This document shows positions 1 to 10,930 of a DNA stretch of 64,000 nt, piece after piece (the stretch's first letter is position 1; every line of letters starts with the position of its first letter). The translations under genes were made by a program, and so were the position numbers. This DNA is from Gymnopus androsaceus JB14 (taxonomy: Eukaryota > Basidiomycota > Agaricomycetes > Agaricales > Omphalotaceae). Under the pieces are notes generated by a model. That model searched no databases and was not told where the DNA came from. It saw only the letters and a program-made list of their open reading frames with translations. Location of the stretch: positions 158,238-222,237 of the forward strand of contig ML769462.1 of NCBI GenBank assembly GCA_009733575.1. The letters run 5' to 3'.

Positions 1-60
1 GATATGGGGTTTCCGCCTATTGAAATAAGTGCAACCAAGGCTTTAGCGTGCCTGCCCAAA

Positions 61-346
61 ATAGGGCTCGGCACCGTACTGTATATGGGTACGGCCGTTA
101 ATTAATACGGGTCATATTTTTTACGGTGATCCCGTACCCGTATCATAAATTTTATCCAAAAAATGGATACGGTACAGGTACGGAGCACCCGTATTACCCG
201 TAATACAGGCGTAACGGGTGATACATGCATGACCGTCCCGTACCCGTACCGTCTTTGGAAAGCCTCGAACCAATGACGGTATGGGCACGGTCCCGTATTA
301 CGGTACCCGTAAGCCCTATCAATACGGATACGGTGCCGAGCCCTAT
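61..346. mobile_element. hAT-like miniature inverted-repeat element, word ACGGGTACGG
   Basis: The ends are inverted repeats: left TAGGGCTCGGCACCGTA and right TACGGTGCCGAGCCCTA. The flanks carry the same GCCCAAA on both sides (54-60 and 347-353), which fits a 7-8 bp target duplication as made by hAT transposases. The interior has no ORF of its own. It is packed with CGTACCCGTA/TACGGGTACG words in both directions, which I read as transposase-binding-type subterminal repeats. The superfamily assignment is inference from duplication length and the TAGGG end. Confidence 0.75.
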
Positions 347-386
347 GCCCAAAGTTTGCATGCCCAAATACAGTACTAGTGATATA

Positions 387-480
387 ATAGTAATTGATGG
401 TATTTACAACTGTAATAATTTGTAGAATAAAGTAAAACCTACAATTGTAATCATTTTGTATACAAGATCGTGTCTGGGCT
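387..480 (+). repeat. 94-bp direct repeat, copy 1
   Basis: This block from ATAGTAATTGATGG to GTGTCTGGG recurs almost base for base at 3503-3597 in the same orientation, differing mainly by one T in a T run and one base near the end. It is AT-rich and non-coding. It could be the end of a repeated element, or a pair of direct terminal repeats around the 3.0 kb between the copies, but no retroelement genes are visible inside. Confidence 0.8.
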
Positions 481-3400
481 TCCAGTGGCGCGCGAGTTTG
501 GGTTGTCAGCTTGGGTTGTGCGTCCCAATGTACCACCCCTGAATCTTGGGTCGGATAATGCAATTGAATAGATGAGTGCAAGAGAAACGCAATTGGTGGA
601 TCCAAAACGCGATGATATAGTGTACCAACATGCATTGATAGAATAGTCGATTCTTGAGCTGACATGCTACATACCCCTTGTGCGACGAATTCCTAGCGCT
701 GACATAATTGTAATCCCTATAGTTAATAATACAAACTAAACTCTACACTTCTTCACTGTTCTGTTAGCATTTCAGCTTTCTTGGCTCCTCTTAGTCAATC
801 CACATAAAAAGATACCTCAGGGCAGTCCTATGATTTTGACCAACAGTCATTAAGTGGATTGGCGATTCCATTGTAAGCGCGGCTACTTAGGTCTGGGTAA
901 ATCTCTAGGGCCTGGTGCTTAGTCAGTAGAGAGTTTCAGGAGATAAGGGTCTCTCCAGGCATGTTCCTCGACACATAAGCCAAAGACCCATCATCACACA
1001 CACCTTAATCTGAGACAATCATACACAGAGAGAACCCCTCACAGGGAGCCATCGCGTATTTACCCTACTCATATACCTGGCTCTCTATCGCTAAAGCGCA
1101 AAAACATGACTCCAATGGAGGGGGTAGCTGATTGATTCGCTAGATGGAACAGTTTGTAGGCATGACTCCTATCTTGCAAAGACAGCCTTATCTCGCATAT
1201 GAGGTCTTTACATCCTTGCAGAGAAATAGACAGCGTCCTCGCCTAAGTTCAATAGTCTTAAATTCTACAAGGCAGGATTCTCCAAATATGAAAATTGTAT
1301 ACATAATAGAGCGCTAACTATGTGGTATTGGATATCTCATAGGACAAATGCAGTACCAACAGAAGACTATGTCTTGTGTTCTACAATCTCTAAACTCACC
1401 CGACAAGCATGTTTTTGAACACAAGATCTCTTCTGACGTTGATCTTTGAACACTAGCGTAATCCACACAAATTGACACCTTCACAACTCTGACTTTATCT
1501 TCAGTACATATATATGGACCCTCACCGGCGCGCGTCTTATCTCTCCGCCCAGCATCTTGCCTTCCCCGTCATCTTTCTTCATCTTATTATGATACTAGAA
1601 CCATGTTTAGATCTCCTTTTGACCAGGATGTTTGGTATTCTAATCCGCATTGCGCGTCTAGTCTATCCCTTTTCTCGAGGATAATACTTTGACCTCCAAT
1701 TCTCTCCTTAGGTTAGCCCATTCACATGGGGGTTGCAGGAAGCATATGTAGCGATTACTGTGAATGACAACTTGAATTGTTTATTTAACCGGCGCCATTT
1801 GGATCGAACCTTATTCTCCTTTTGATTATGCGTTTGCGTACTTCTTTCCTTAAATTCTGTAAGTCCCAATAAACCTTATGTGATTCTCAATTTCTTTGTT
1901 TAATATGCAAAGTATACCTACTACATGACCTATTCTTTACTCTCGCGACACTTCCTAGTAAAATCTCTGATATTTACCCTCAATATGCGATTCCCATTTG
2001 GCTTTGTATGCAATTCTAAGATTATCTAGACGCGCCTATCGCGACGCCCGACCTCTCTTCTAGTTCTATTCATATATTATTTAGTATACCATGTATTATA
2101 GAAAAGATAATTTTTGGTTATCTCTATCAAAAATTCAACAGTTTATCTTCAGTTTCTTCACTCTCTAGGAGAATCTTCATCCGTCTCTATACTTCCATCC
2201 GCCAATTGTCTGACTCTACGGCACGCCTACCTGCACTTGATTGATGATTGGTAACTCTCATCAATACATCCCCGCATTCACATCTGATCTGCACAATTCT
2301 GGACCTTGAAAAAATACCCGACATTTATCTCTGCTCTGGGCCTTGGTGGTCCATTTTGACTCTAACACTTCCCGACTTTTCCTCCATCATCCTTTTCTTC
2401 AGTGGAGGACATTTACCACTCTACCTCCTAGAGAAATCACAGTATATATAGGGGAGTCTGCATAATACGCTATCTACACGCAACTCCCCCCAGATTGTGC
2501 CAATTATGGAACCCTGAAAACATCATTACTCTTTTAACCGGTTCTTCTCACCTCCAGAGTGTTATTCACTCAACCACAATCAACAGGTTTGATCTTGATA
2601 CATCACAGGTTCATGGATTTTGCGACAGTCATCCCAAGCGTAGATTAGCCCTATTCCCTAAAGGTATCTTTAGGATCTGGAATACAACTCTCCATCTGTA
2701 ATGAAAAACATCTCCTATTGTCTCTGCTGTCTCGACCAAATACCCTATGGATTATGCAGACCCTATGACCCAGGACTGTTTTTACTTCAAAGCGACCATC
2801 GGCTCTTGACACACTGCCACAACATTGGTAGGATGAAAGCTGTAGCCTTCTGGAATCTGCTCACCTATCTGAGGTTCTGGCTTCTCTGCCTGCAAAGGAT
2901 GGACGTTGTTGTGCATGCGAGGTTGAGTGAGTAAAGGAAAACCATCACACTCTGACTCTAATGGCATATCAAGCATGTCTGTCTATGTATGTAACAATTC
3001 AGAAAGGTATTTCATCTGTACGCAATACCGAGATCACCACACTTGGTAGTGCGCAACACTTCTTAGCCCGCACTTATTGATCCCACTGGGCTTCTCGATA
3101 TTGCAGGTACTTGCAGGCACTCTGCGAGATTAACGAAATGGGGTCTATACACACAGCACGCAGTCTAGAACAACATGATTCGATTTACCGGCTGCAAAAT
3201 TTTCCGGTCGAGTAAATCTACTTATTTTAAAGTTTATCAGGGTATGGCAGCATATATTATATTGATCCCATTCGATGCCTTGGCTGTGAATCAAAAACAT
3301 TTAACATTCATTTGATCATAGTGAAGTAATGGAGATGGTAGGGTCTGATCTTTACGTCTCATCGACATTAAAAATCTGTGACTTACTTGTCCCTAAACCA

Positions 3401-3502
3401 TACCTTGCCAGAAAGTCTGCAATTATGATTTTATCTCGAATGTATATTACGAAGACGGATGGGAATAATACGAAAAAGTGTATGAGTCATGGACAGCTCC
3501 AT
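481..3502. other. Intergenic repeat-type DNA, no supported gene
   Basis: Only short ORFs below 80 codons are present and none resembles a known family. A stretch around 2690-2930 shares broken similarity with 4710-4790 (text such as TTTACTTCAAAG and TTCTCTGCCTGCAA in the same order), so parts of this block are old duplicated repeat DNA. Confidence 0.5.
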
Positions 3503-3597
3503 ATAGTAATTGATGGTATTTACAACTGTAATAATTTGTAGAATAAAGTAAAACCTACAATTGTAATCATTTTTGTATACAAGATCTGTGTCTGGGG
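3503..3597 (+). repeat. 94-bp direct repeat, copy 2
   Basis: Second copy of the block at 387-480, same strand. After the shared part the two flanks diverge at once. Confidence 0.8.
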
Positions 3598-4637
3598 CTC
3601 CATTGGCCCAGATTTGTTTCAGGGGTGATGTCCACTGAACTTGGAGGAATTGGAGGTGGTATGTAACAGCTATAGATTCACTGGCAGCTTAACTGTCATT
3701 CCAGCGCTTATGTAACCTTAGTTCTTCTTCTTCCTGCTGCATATGTTGCTCTACTCAATAGATTGGGTTGTGTTGACATTTAGTGGGATTTGAAGGCTCT
3801 TAGCTGGTATCCAGCTCCTGCTATATCTCTGTCTGCATACCAGCCTCTCCCACCTCTTAGCCTCACAGCCAGGAGGCCTTACATGGTAATCCTAAATGGA
3901 ATAAGGAATCAGGTGGGTGGAGGGTTTGTAGCATTTTCAACAGCTTCCATGAGGTCTTTTTCAGGATACAGCTGGCCTAAATCTAACAGAACTATTCTCC
4001 TACAGGATGTATCTTCATGCTGACAAGGTCTGTCACATCCTTGCTACCAATGTTTGACATTCGCTACTGATGTTTGACACTTGCTATCAACAATTGACCC
4101 TTCAACATTTCGATGTTTTGACCCTTCAATCTATTGATCTAATGATGCCTTTACCTTTGGAAACATTCCTATCATGGTTCAGACAACTTTCTGATGCTTA
4201 TTGTTTTATTCCTTTTATATTCTTTCATCTTTCTTACTGAATTACCTTTATTGTTATACTTACTGAATACACTCCCAGATATATATTACTTATTGTTCTT
4301 TATATTTATCCGTTTATCCAAACTCACTAGTATCCAAGTAGTATACCATGTATTGTAAACTTTAGTTCAAAAATCAACTTAGTCTAGCTGATCTTCTCTT
4401 ATCTTTGTACTGGCATTTCTGCTGATTGATTGATCAACATTGCAATTGATCTGCAATCAATTTGTGGCTGTGCATTTGCTCCACTCTGCCCTTCTTCCAT
4501 CACTTTCCTCTGGGACATACTTACTACAGTGTGTTAAGGGTGCTGCTAATAGCATCACCAAGTCATGTTACTTTGAAGGTCCAACCCAGATCATCAACAA
4601 TCAACATTGATTGATTCACACAATTGATTTGCAATCA
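3598..4637. other. Intergenic DNA, no supported gene
   Basis: A 77-codon ORF at 3790-4023 has no recognisable motif. From about 4030 the text contains short near-repeats of TTTGACA/TTGACC type. No gene can be supported. Confidence 0.45.
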
Positions 4638-4845
4638 CAGCTAATTAGGTATTTGTAGCATACTTTCTGTAAAACACTTGTTAGTAATCTTGTTTACAAC
4701 CAAACAGGATTTTACTTCAAAGCTCCACTGCCACACACTGCCGCACAGGTTCTCTGCCTGCAAGATGACATTGTTCTGTTTGGTTGTAAATACAATCACT
4801 AATGAGCATTTTTCAAAAAGTATGCTACAAATACCTGATTAGCTG
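4638..4845. mobile_element. Palindromic foldback miniature element
   Basis: The left arm (4638-4708) and right arm (about 4776-4845) are inverted copies of about 70 bp: both read AGCTAAT(T/C)AGGTATTTG from the outside and TTTACAACCAAACAG towards the middle. Only about 65 bp of unpaired centre lies between them. There is no ORF, so this is a non-autonomous foldback element. I could not define a clean target duplication. Confidence 0.75.
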
Positions 4846-5201
4846 CAATTCTTCGCCACTTTGATCCAGGCTTCATGGGCTTAACAAGGTCTAACAACCA
4901 AAAACATGGAGTTATTGTAGCAGTTTTGTCAAAATTACATTCACTTTTGATCATAGTGAGTATATACATACATATTGATTCTGCTTCCTACCTGCCAGAA
5001 TCATTTATCTCGAAAGGATGGAAGAAAAATGGCCGGTAGTAGAGAAGCTTGAATTAGAGATCTTGGGCTGTGTCTGAGCCAACCTGAGCCAACCTGAGTC
5101 TATAACTTGGATTACTGTTTTGTCCATGGTATACCCAGCTTTGACCGGTTGCATCATCAGCATGTGACTTTTGATCTCCTTCCACCTCTTCCACCGTGAC
5201 C

Positions 5202-6213
5202 ATGATTCCAACTCCGGATCTCTCTCATCTTTCCGCTCAAGATTACGAACATGTCTACGAACCAGCAGGTACATCTCTGACACCAACGGAGATTCTCCGA
5301 CACTTATAGCTCCTCCTTGTGGACCAAACCCAATTCAAACTAGAGGATACATTCCTACTCTTGGATGCACTGGAAGCAGATGCGGAGGAATTGAAGGCCA
5401 TGAATGCCACTATATTTCTTGAGATCGGGTACGTGGTGTCCTGGAGAAGATCCACGTAGGAGAGTTTAGTCTATCAATCCAGATCAGGCTCAGGTTGTGT
5501 ATCGGCTTTTGCGGGAAAGATCCTAGATACATCGACCCGTACGTCCTTTCATTGTTTAAACCAAAATAATTGAACTAAAATTACCACTACGCAGTCTATC
5601 TAACAACAGACATCAATTATCGAGCATGTAATTGTACTCGGAGGACTGGATCGCAAAACAACGTAGGCTATTCCTTCATTCCGATCTAAAAATCGCCTAA
5701 CTAATCCTCAAGGTTACTCTGGATGCAATACAAACTTCGTTTACGCAGGCTCTTCATTCGCGGCTCAAAAATTCCGTCGACATTATCTGTTTTAATCCGC
5801 CGTATGTTCCTACAGTCTCGACGGAAGTTTCGGAAGCCCAGGATCTGCGAGGAATCGAAGGATCGTGGGCTGGTGGGTCGGATGGTATGCAGGTGACGAA
5901 TATCTTTCTGAGCGTCGTACATGTACGTTTTATTTTTGCGTTTTTTGAGCAAATACCGGTCTTATAAGCGTCAAATAGGAACTATTGTCTTTCAATGGAC
6001 GCTTTTACCTCGTTGCTTTGAAGGAGAATAATATTCCAGAGATACAAAGTCGGATGAAAACGCTATATCAGTTGGAGAGCAAGGTACGATTGATATCGAT
6101 GTCCGAAAGGTGATTCTTACAGATTTCTGTTGCAGATTGTTCTATCGCGAAGAGCAGGTCGGGAACACCTTTCAATAGTACGCTTTAAACGTGCATTACC
6201 AGGATTATCATAA
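5202..6213 (+). CDS. MTQ2: eRF1 glutamine methyltransferase (MTQ2 / HEMK2 type)
   Basis: Class I S-adenosylmethionine methyltransferase. By family knowledge it works with Trm112 and methylates the glutamine of the GGQ motif of release factor eRF1 in the cytosol. I read seven exons, about 5202-5268, 5344-5428, then four internal exons and a last exon from about 6137. The spliced protein starts MIPTPDLSHLSAQDYEHVYE, continues EDTFLLLDALE, then the SAM-binding loop EIGSGSGCVSAF, a TDIN acidic loop, the diagnostic NPPYVP catalytic motif, AWAGGSDGM and the family C-terminus IVLSRRAGREHLS. Length is near 220 aa, as expected. The start fits because the N-terminal PTPDLSHL block is conserved. The neighbour on the other strand ends 40 bp away, so the two are convergent. 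No frame problems seen. Confidence 0.93.
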
Positions 6214-6253
6214 GTAATGGAACTCTATGCAAACTACGATACAATTCTCCAGA

Positions 6254-7379
6254 CTAAGAAGCTGGGGTAGCAGACCTCGAGTCCGCAGGTGTTGAGGGAT
6301 CTGAAGTTATGGCTGCGGCTTCAGGCGACGGTATACTCACATCCAACGGGTCATTGAGCCAGCTTGCTATGAACTTGCGCCAAGGAGCTTTGAAGGCACA
6401 AAATGACCTGGGTATCGATATAATCAAGCGTAGTCCAGGATGAAGTAGGAGGTATAATGCGTACCTCCATCGTGTGTCTCTATTCTTGCCTGGGGCGTTA
6501 CCTGTATTATTTTGTCTCTGGCAAACGGAATAATAGAGTCGGTCAGGCCGCAGATGTGGAGTGTCGGGGTTGTGAAGCCAGAGGTCGGAGAGATAATCGA
6601 GGTAGCGAGAGGAAACGTAGGGATAAATCCTGCAGCGCAGACGCAGAAGGATCTGTAACGTAGTAGTATGAAAAGACGGAAAGACAGAGGTAGAGGTGAA
6701 GGAACATGACATACACCGGTGGATGCAGGATTTTGCCATTCGATGATAAAGTTAGGATACCTAGAAGGTGTTTCGAGCAAGGCTGTAAGAATTGCTGCCA
6801 TAGCTGCACCTTGGCTTTCGATGGATCATGTAAATAGACAGAATGAGGGATAACTGGCTTTCATCGCACCTAAAACCGAAGAATCCATCGAACCCCTTCC
6901 CTTCTTCTGCCGCTTTCTTCAAGAAATCCCTCATGAAAACCAGAGATTCTTCTAATCCAACCGAAGGTTCTACAGATTTCCACCATCCGCGTACTACTGC
7001 ATTTGGGTCCTTTAACGGATCTGAATTTGCTTCGGGCTCGGTCGACTGGTTGTCGAATAGATCTTCAGGTTGAAGAACGTGGGGTGCATCCACGAATACT
7101 ACATAGAATGCATTGTCAGCCGAGGAAGCCAGCGTTTGGGAAAAAACATACTGAACTCCACAGTACTTTTGCATTGTTTTCGTATAGCAGATAACTATTG
7201 TGAAGAGACGTCGGTCGAGACTTCGAATAAGGATGGGGTTATACGCACTCTCTTGGTGAAAATGTATGCATTTTGCGCATACCTAGATACTATAGGCTCG
7301 TATTGAAATTGATACTAGATTATTGATGTGGCATACCCATGAAGGACTAGGACTCGTTTTAGTGTTGTTGAGGCCATAA
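6254..7379 (-). CDS. FSH1-family serine hydrolase (alpha/beta hydrolase)
   Basis: Cytosolic alpha/beta hydrolase of the FSH1/OVCA2 family, whose physiological substrate is generally unsettled. Spliced on the minus strand, exon 1 starts at 7379 with MASTTLKRVLVLHG, joined to YAQNAYIFTKR, LSAIRKQC and FVDAPHVLQPEDL. The nucleophile elbow GFSQGAAMAA is created by joining two exons around 6805-6860, giving the catalytic serine. The acid/histidine part is HICGLTDSIIPFARD with a later HDGGTH. The last exon ends in a Ser/Ala-rich tail. All key family blocks are present in order. Divergent from the quinone reductase gene with a shared 472-bp upstream region; the 3' end faces MTQ2. Confidence 0.88.
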
Positions 7380-7851
7380 TATGCTGGTAGATGATGGCAG
7401 ATAAGAAGGAAGCCTGGATTCGGATGCTTTTTGTCCCGAAAGTTGTGGCTTGGTCAGTCGCTACTGTTACATACTAAGAACCGTTGTCCGGCCTCTTGCA
7501 ATACGAACGATTCTTCGCGAAAGCCTGCCCTCCCTGCTAGAATCAGGAAAAGAACGTTTCAATCACGAAAACACGCATCGTCTTGGAAGTACTCACATTT
7601 ACAAGCCTGAAAATTCTTAACTTCCCTCTGTAAATGCTGGAAAGGGGATGCACTGAGCCAATAGTACGACAGAGGAGGTCGATAAGAGTGCTCATTGAGA
7701 GTTTTGAAGTTTGGACGAGAATGGCTGCAGTTAATGTCGCGATGCGAACATGTTGGTTTTCATTACGGCTTGCCCTACCCTAAAGTGCACGTGAATTGAA
7801 GGATAAATATCTTGAGTCTCTCCTATCGCTTCATCTTTTTTTCCATCTACA
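7380..7851. promoter_or_regulatory. Shared divergent promoter region with CACGTG E-box
   Basis: The region separates the start codons of the FSH1-type hydrolase (-) and the WrbA-type reductase (+). A palindromic CACGTG sits at 7788-7793, 59 bp before the reductase ATG, and an AT-rich GATAAATAT at about 7802. CACGTG is the usual site of bHLH factors in fungi; its use here is inference. Confidence 0.5.
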
Positions 7852-8683
7852 ATGGCACCCAAAGTTGCAATCGTTATCTACTCGATGTACGGCCATATCA
7901 CCAAGAGTAGCTCTCTTTTATTTTTCTTCAAATATTAATCTAATCGCGACTTGGATCAGTGGCTGAAGCCGTCAAAGCTGGCGTCGAAAGTGCTGGCGGC
8001 CAGGTCACCGTTTACCAGTGAGTAATTCATCCTGCTTAGTGACCGTATCCTTCTCATTCCTTTTACGATCAGGATTCCCGAGACACTTCCTCAAGACGTC
8101 CTCGCCAAGATGCACGCTCCTGAAAAGCCCAACTACCCTATCATCGACGCCGACAAACTCGTCGAATATGACGCGTTCTTGTTTGGTATTCCCACTAGAT
8201 ACGGGAATTTCCCCGCTCAATGGAAGGTTCGGCTTCTCAATCTTATTCATATGTATATATGCTGATAACTACTTATTCGATACAGACGTTCTGGGACACT
8301 ACCGGTCAGCTTTGGGGAAAGGGAGCTCTTGCTGGTAAATACGTTAGCGTGTTTATCTCGACTTCTTCGCCTGGAGGAGGGCAAGAGTCCACAGCTATGA
8401 ACGCCATGTCGACGTTTACTCACCACGGAATGATCTTTGTGCCTCTGGGATACTCCAAGGCGTTTGCGCAATTGACCAACTTGGATGAAGTTCGCGGTGG
8501 TACGTATCTTTCAATGTTTCTACCTGTCGTGATATCTTATGTATCGCTCTTGCAGGCAGCGCTTGGGGTGCTGGGACATTCGCCGGTCCTACTGGTGCGC
8601 GTCAGCCTTCCGCGCTTGAGCTCGAAATCGCTACTATCCAGGGCAAGTCTTTCTATGAAACGGTGTCCAAGGTCAAATTCTAG
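7852..8683 (+). CDS. NAD(P)H:quinone oxidoreductase, flavodoxin-like (WrbA / Pst2 / Ycp4 type)
   Basis: FMN-binding flavodoxin-fold quinone reductase that reduces quinones by two electrons; fungal members sit on the plasma membrane (eisosomes) and protect against oxidative stress. I read five exons. The spliced protein begins [18 protein letters not shown] (FMN phosphate loop), then [38 protein letters not shown], the FMN motif [49 protein letters not shown], the HHGM segment, and ends [12 protein letters not shown]. Length is about 203 aa, as in the family. Frames are clean. A relic of exon 3 lies downstream at 9340-9450, and the 3' flank is duplicated at 23.9-24.7 kb. Confidence 0.93.
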
Positions 8684-9652
8684 ACGGGATCGAGGTCGTG
8701 TATAATCAATAGAAAAAAGCTGTATGTACTAGTACTGTTCGCTGTAGATTATCCTCAAGGACGTGTAGAAGTCTAATGGAGTAGCATAGCATAATACGCA
8801 TCGATTGGACATAGGCAGATGATATCATATGGCCGAATGCCCTTGCCCATCGTACTGCGCGTTCTAGTAGCGCGTTGGAAGCGTCGTTCTACCTTCCTTC
8901 CATATCGCTTGTTCAATGGGCAAGTAGTGCCGACTGGATTCTCGTCTTTTCTCTTGGTCTTTTCTTCTGATTTATTTCATCTTTCTGGTTTTCGAAAAGA
9001 ATACAGTAATTTTCTGCGCCTGGACTTCTGTTCAACCCTTTTTTTTTTCTTCGCTCTGATTTCAAATACACTCACAGAATAGATTTGGAATAGATTTCCC
9101 AATAAGTAGGTTTCAAACTCGAAGTGACCTTGAACGCCTTTTCATTACTGAAGCTTTCGCATAGTACTTCACATTCAAGAATCAAGTTCTTTGAAGTGGT
9201 CAGCAACACCGTAGGAGTTCCTCGAAGGATCACACTTCTTAGCTGATGCACAGCTTCAAGTTATATCTCTTGCTATATTTCGAATATAACTTATGTACCC
9301 TTCGCGCCAAAGTTGTTCTTGCTACTTTTTTCCCCCTCAACCGAGAACTCCAAGAGGTCAGCACCGCGATGCATTCTCGTGACAAGTCCAACTATCATCG
9401 ATCAAATATGACGCGTTCTTCTTTGGTATTCCCACTTGGAATGGCAACAACTTCTGAATCCCTGATTTGTCTCATAATTCGCTTCGTTTATACGCATATA
9501 TGCGGGTATACACTCAGGTTACTGTGACAGGGGCCTTCACAGGCAAATCCATCTCCCAGAATCCTCTCCTGCCACTCATACTGATGCTTGCAAGCCCTTC
9601 AGCTTCTACATATATGAGATTTGATAGATATTTTGCCATTTGGGCTCAAAGC
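8655..9652 (+). repeat. Segmental duplication, copy 1 (3' end and flank of quinone reductase)
   Basis: From the last codons of the reductase gene (GTCCAAGGTCAAATTCTA) through GCAGAAGTCT-like text to GATAGATATTTTGCCATTTG, this block lines up in order with 23939-24670 on the same strand. The second copy is about 270 bp shorter. Similarity is interrupted but unmistakable at many points, so the duplication is old. Confidence 0.8.
9340..9450 (+). pseudogene. Relic of WrbA-type reductase exon 3
   Basis: Translation fragments MHSRDKSNY and KYDAFFFGIPT match the neighbouring intact gene (MHAPEKPNY and [11 protein letters not shown]) in the same order, with a deletion between them and frame changes. 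It is a partial tandem duplicate that has decayed. A still more degraded counterpart lies at about 24375-24440 in the second copy of the segment. Confidence 0.7.
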
Positions 9653-10025
9653 TGGTTCCTACATATCCTGACCTAAAATCAATACAGGTATTTTTAAAAA
9701 GGAGTCCTGCAGCATCTAATACTAACAGCTATAAGTGCATGTGCATCAGTGAGCTGGGGCGATGTGGCAATACCAAATAAACCTTGTACAAGAAACACAG
9801 CATATATCATTTGCCCTACCACAATTTGACAACAGACATTTCATGGGCTTATGGTGCTCTCAAAATTGTTACAGACTCAGTTCACCACCAATATCTTATG
9901 AAAGCCCTCATCATGAGCCCACTGCAGCCTAGGTCTCTGATTTCAGCACATGTTGTTGAATAAGTGGTATTGTTCATTAGATTTATCTTCTCTAAAGACT
10001 AATAATCTCTTGGAGCTGCCAAATG
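9653..10025. other. Intergenic DNA, nothing recognised
   Basis: No ORF or repeat could be supported here apart from AT-rich text. Confidence 0.4.
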
Positions 10026-10143
10026 CATCAGCAGAACCCACAGCACTCATAGAGCCAACATAGAGCTCATAGCAAGGTCCCCCTCTGCACAGAGCTGTGG
10101 GATGCTATGGATTGCTGTGGATTGCTGTGGATTGCTGTTGAAT
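10026..10143. mobile_element. CATCAGC-family miniature element, GCTGTGG subtype
   Basis: Starts with CATCAGCAGAACCCACAGC and is filled with CATAG/GCTATGG/GCTGTGGATT words, ending in ATTGCTGTTG. The same order of words is found, inverted, at 47504-47612 and 44531-44679 and, in the same orientation, at 46925-47064, which shows it is a repeat family and not a chance low-complexity stretch. Confidence 0.7.
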
Positions 10144-10390
10144 AGACATGGGCACGAATGCCCATTTGAATGCATTCAGACATTTGTGATGTGAATATTC
10201 AGTGCTCCGAATCTGGACATTCACATTTGAGTGCACATTCGTGCAAATGCGAATGTTTTTATACAAAACATTTGCAAATATGAATATTTTAGGCAAATAT
10301 TTGAATGTATTCACATGAATGTCATAATAAATAAATACATACATTATTATATGAAGCAGCACATGTGAATTCATGATGTTTCTGGCCTTT
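10144..10390. repeat. GAATG/CATTC word-rich repeat, possible truncated hAT-like element
   Basis: Begins TAGACATGGGCACGAATG, close to the terminus of the well-defined element at 17381 (TAGTCATGGGTACGAATC). It continues with dozens of GAATG, ACATTC and ATTTGAATG words in both orientations. A matching right end was not found, so it may be truncated on the right. Confidence 0.5.
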
Positions 10391-10462
10391 TTTGACAATG
10401 ACCTTGATGTCTCCCTTGTAGAAAGTGTATACAGTGCTGGTCCATGTCTTTCGAAAGTCGCA

Positions 10463-10930
10463 CTAGAAATGTGTCAGCAGATTATCAGTACAGTGAGTTT
10501 GCAATGTACCAAGTTTCTCGGCATCAGTCTCAGCAGCTGGTTCTACCTCTGATGCACCTTCTTCTTCTTGTGACAGGTCAATTAAGTCCGGGTGGTCGCT
10601 GGATTCAGAAGGAGCTATGGATTCGGTGTCATCTAATTGGAACGAGCCTAAGTAAAATGGTAAGCTCAAGCTCATCTTGGTCAACCCGTAGTACTCACTA
10701 GCAGCCGACCGTGCACTCCTCATGGATAAGTTCGATGTAATTGAACTTGAGGAAGATTGGCGTGATAAGGTTGGTCCTTTTGCCTGATTCCGATTAGGGG
10801 TGTCGCTGATAGAGCCAGGAACTTGATTCTTTTTCGGTGTAGCAAAATTGACAAGCTTCTGGAGCTTTGAAGCACAACCTGGAGAAGAAGATGGAGAGGA
10901 AGATGGAGGAGGAGAGGTGACTGGGGCATG
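10463..10930 (-). CDS. Uncharacterised Ser-rich protein, partial
   Basis: Reading leftwards from 10930, an open frame gives a Ser/Pro-rich stretch, then KLQKLVNFATPKKNQ, a Ser run, NLSMRSARSAA and, directly or after a possible small intron near 10690-10720, FQLDDTESIAPSESSDHPD and DLSQEEEGASEVEP. Composition and phosphorylation-like Ser/Asp stretches look like a real fungal protein. No domain is recognised and no sound start codon or 5' exons were found. It sits between repeat elements and is probably a gene remnant. Confidence 0.35.
   Translation of the reverse strand, partial: HAPVTSPPPSSSPSSSPGCASKLQKLVNFATPKKNQVPGSISDTPNRNQAKGPTLSRQSSSSSITSNLSMRSARSAASEYYGLTKMSLSLPFYLGSFQLDDTESIAPSESSDHPDLIDLSQEEEGASEVEPAAETDAEKLGTLQTHCTDNLLTHF

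Noticed and set aside
102..665. 187-codon ORF on the minus strand
   Set aside because: It runs through the word-rich miniature element at 61-346 and the 94-bp repeat; its protein text is just translated repeat.
387..3597. LTR retrotransposon between the two 94-bp repeats
   Set aside because: No gag, protease, reverse transcriptase or integrase text and no visible primer site; kept only as direct repeats.
6457..7306. Several plus-strand ORFs over the FSH1-type gene
   Set aside because: They are antisense shadows of a gene whose spliced protein is complete.
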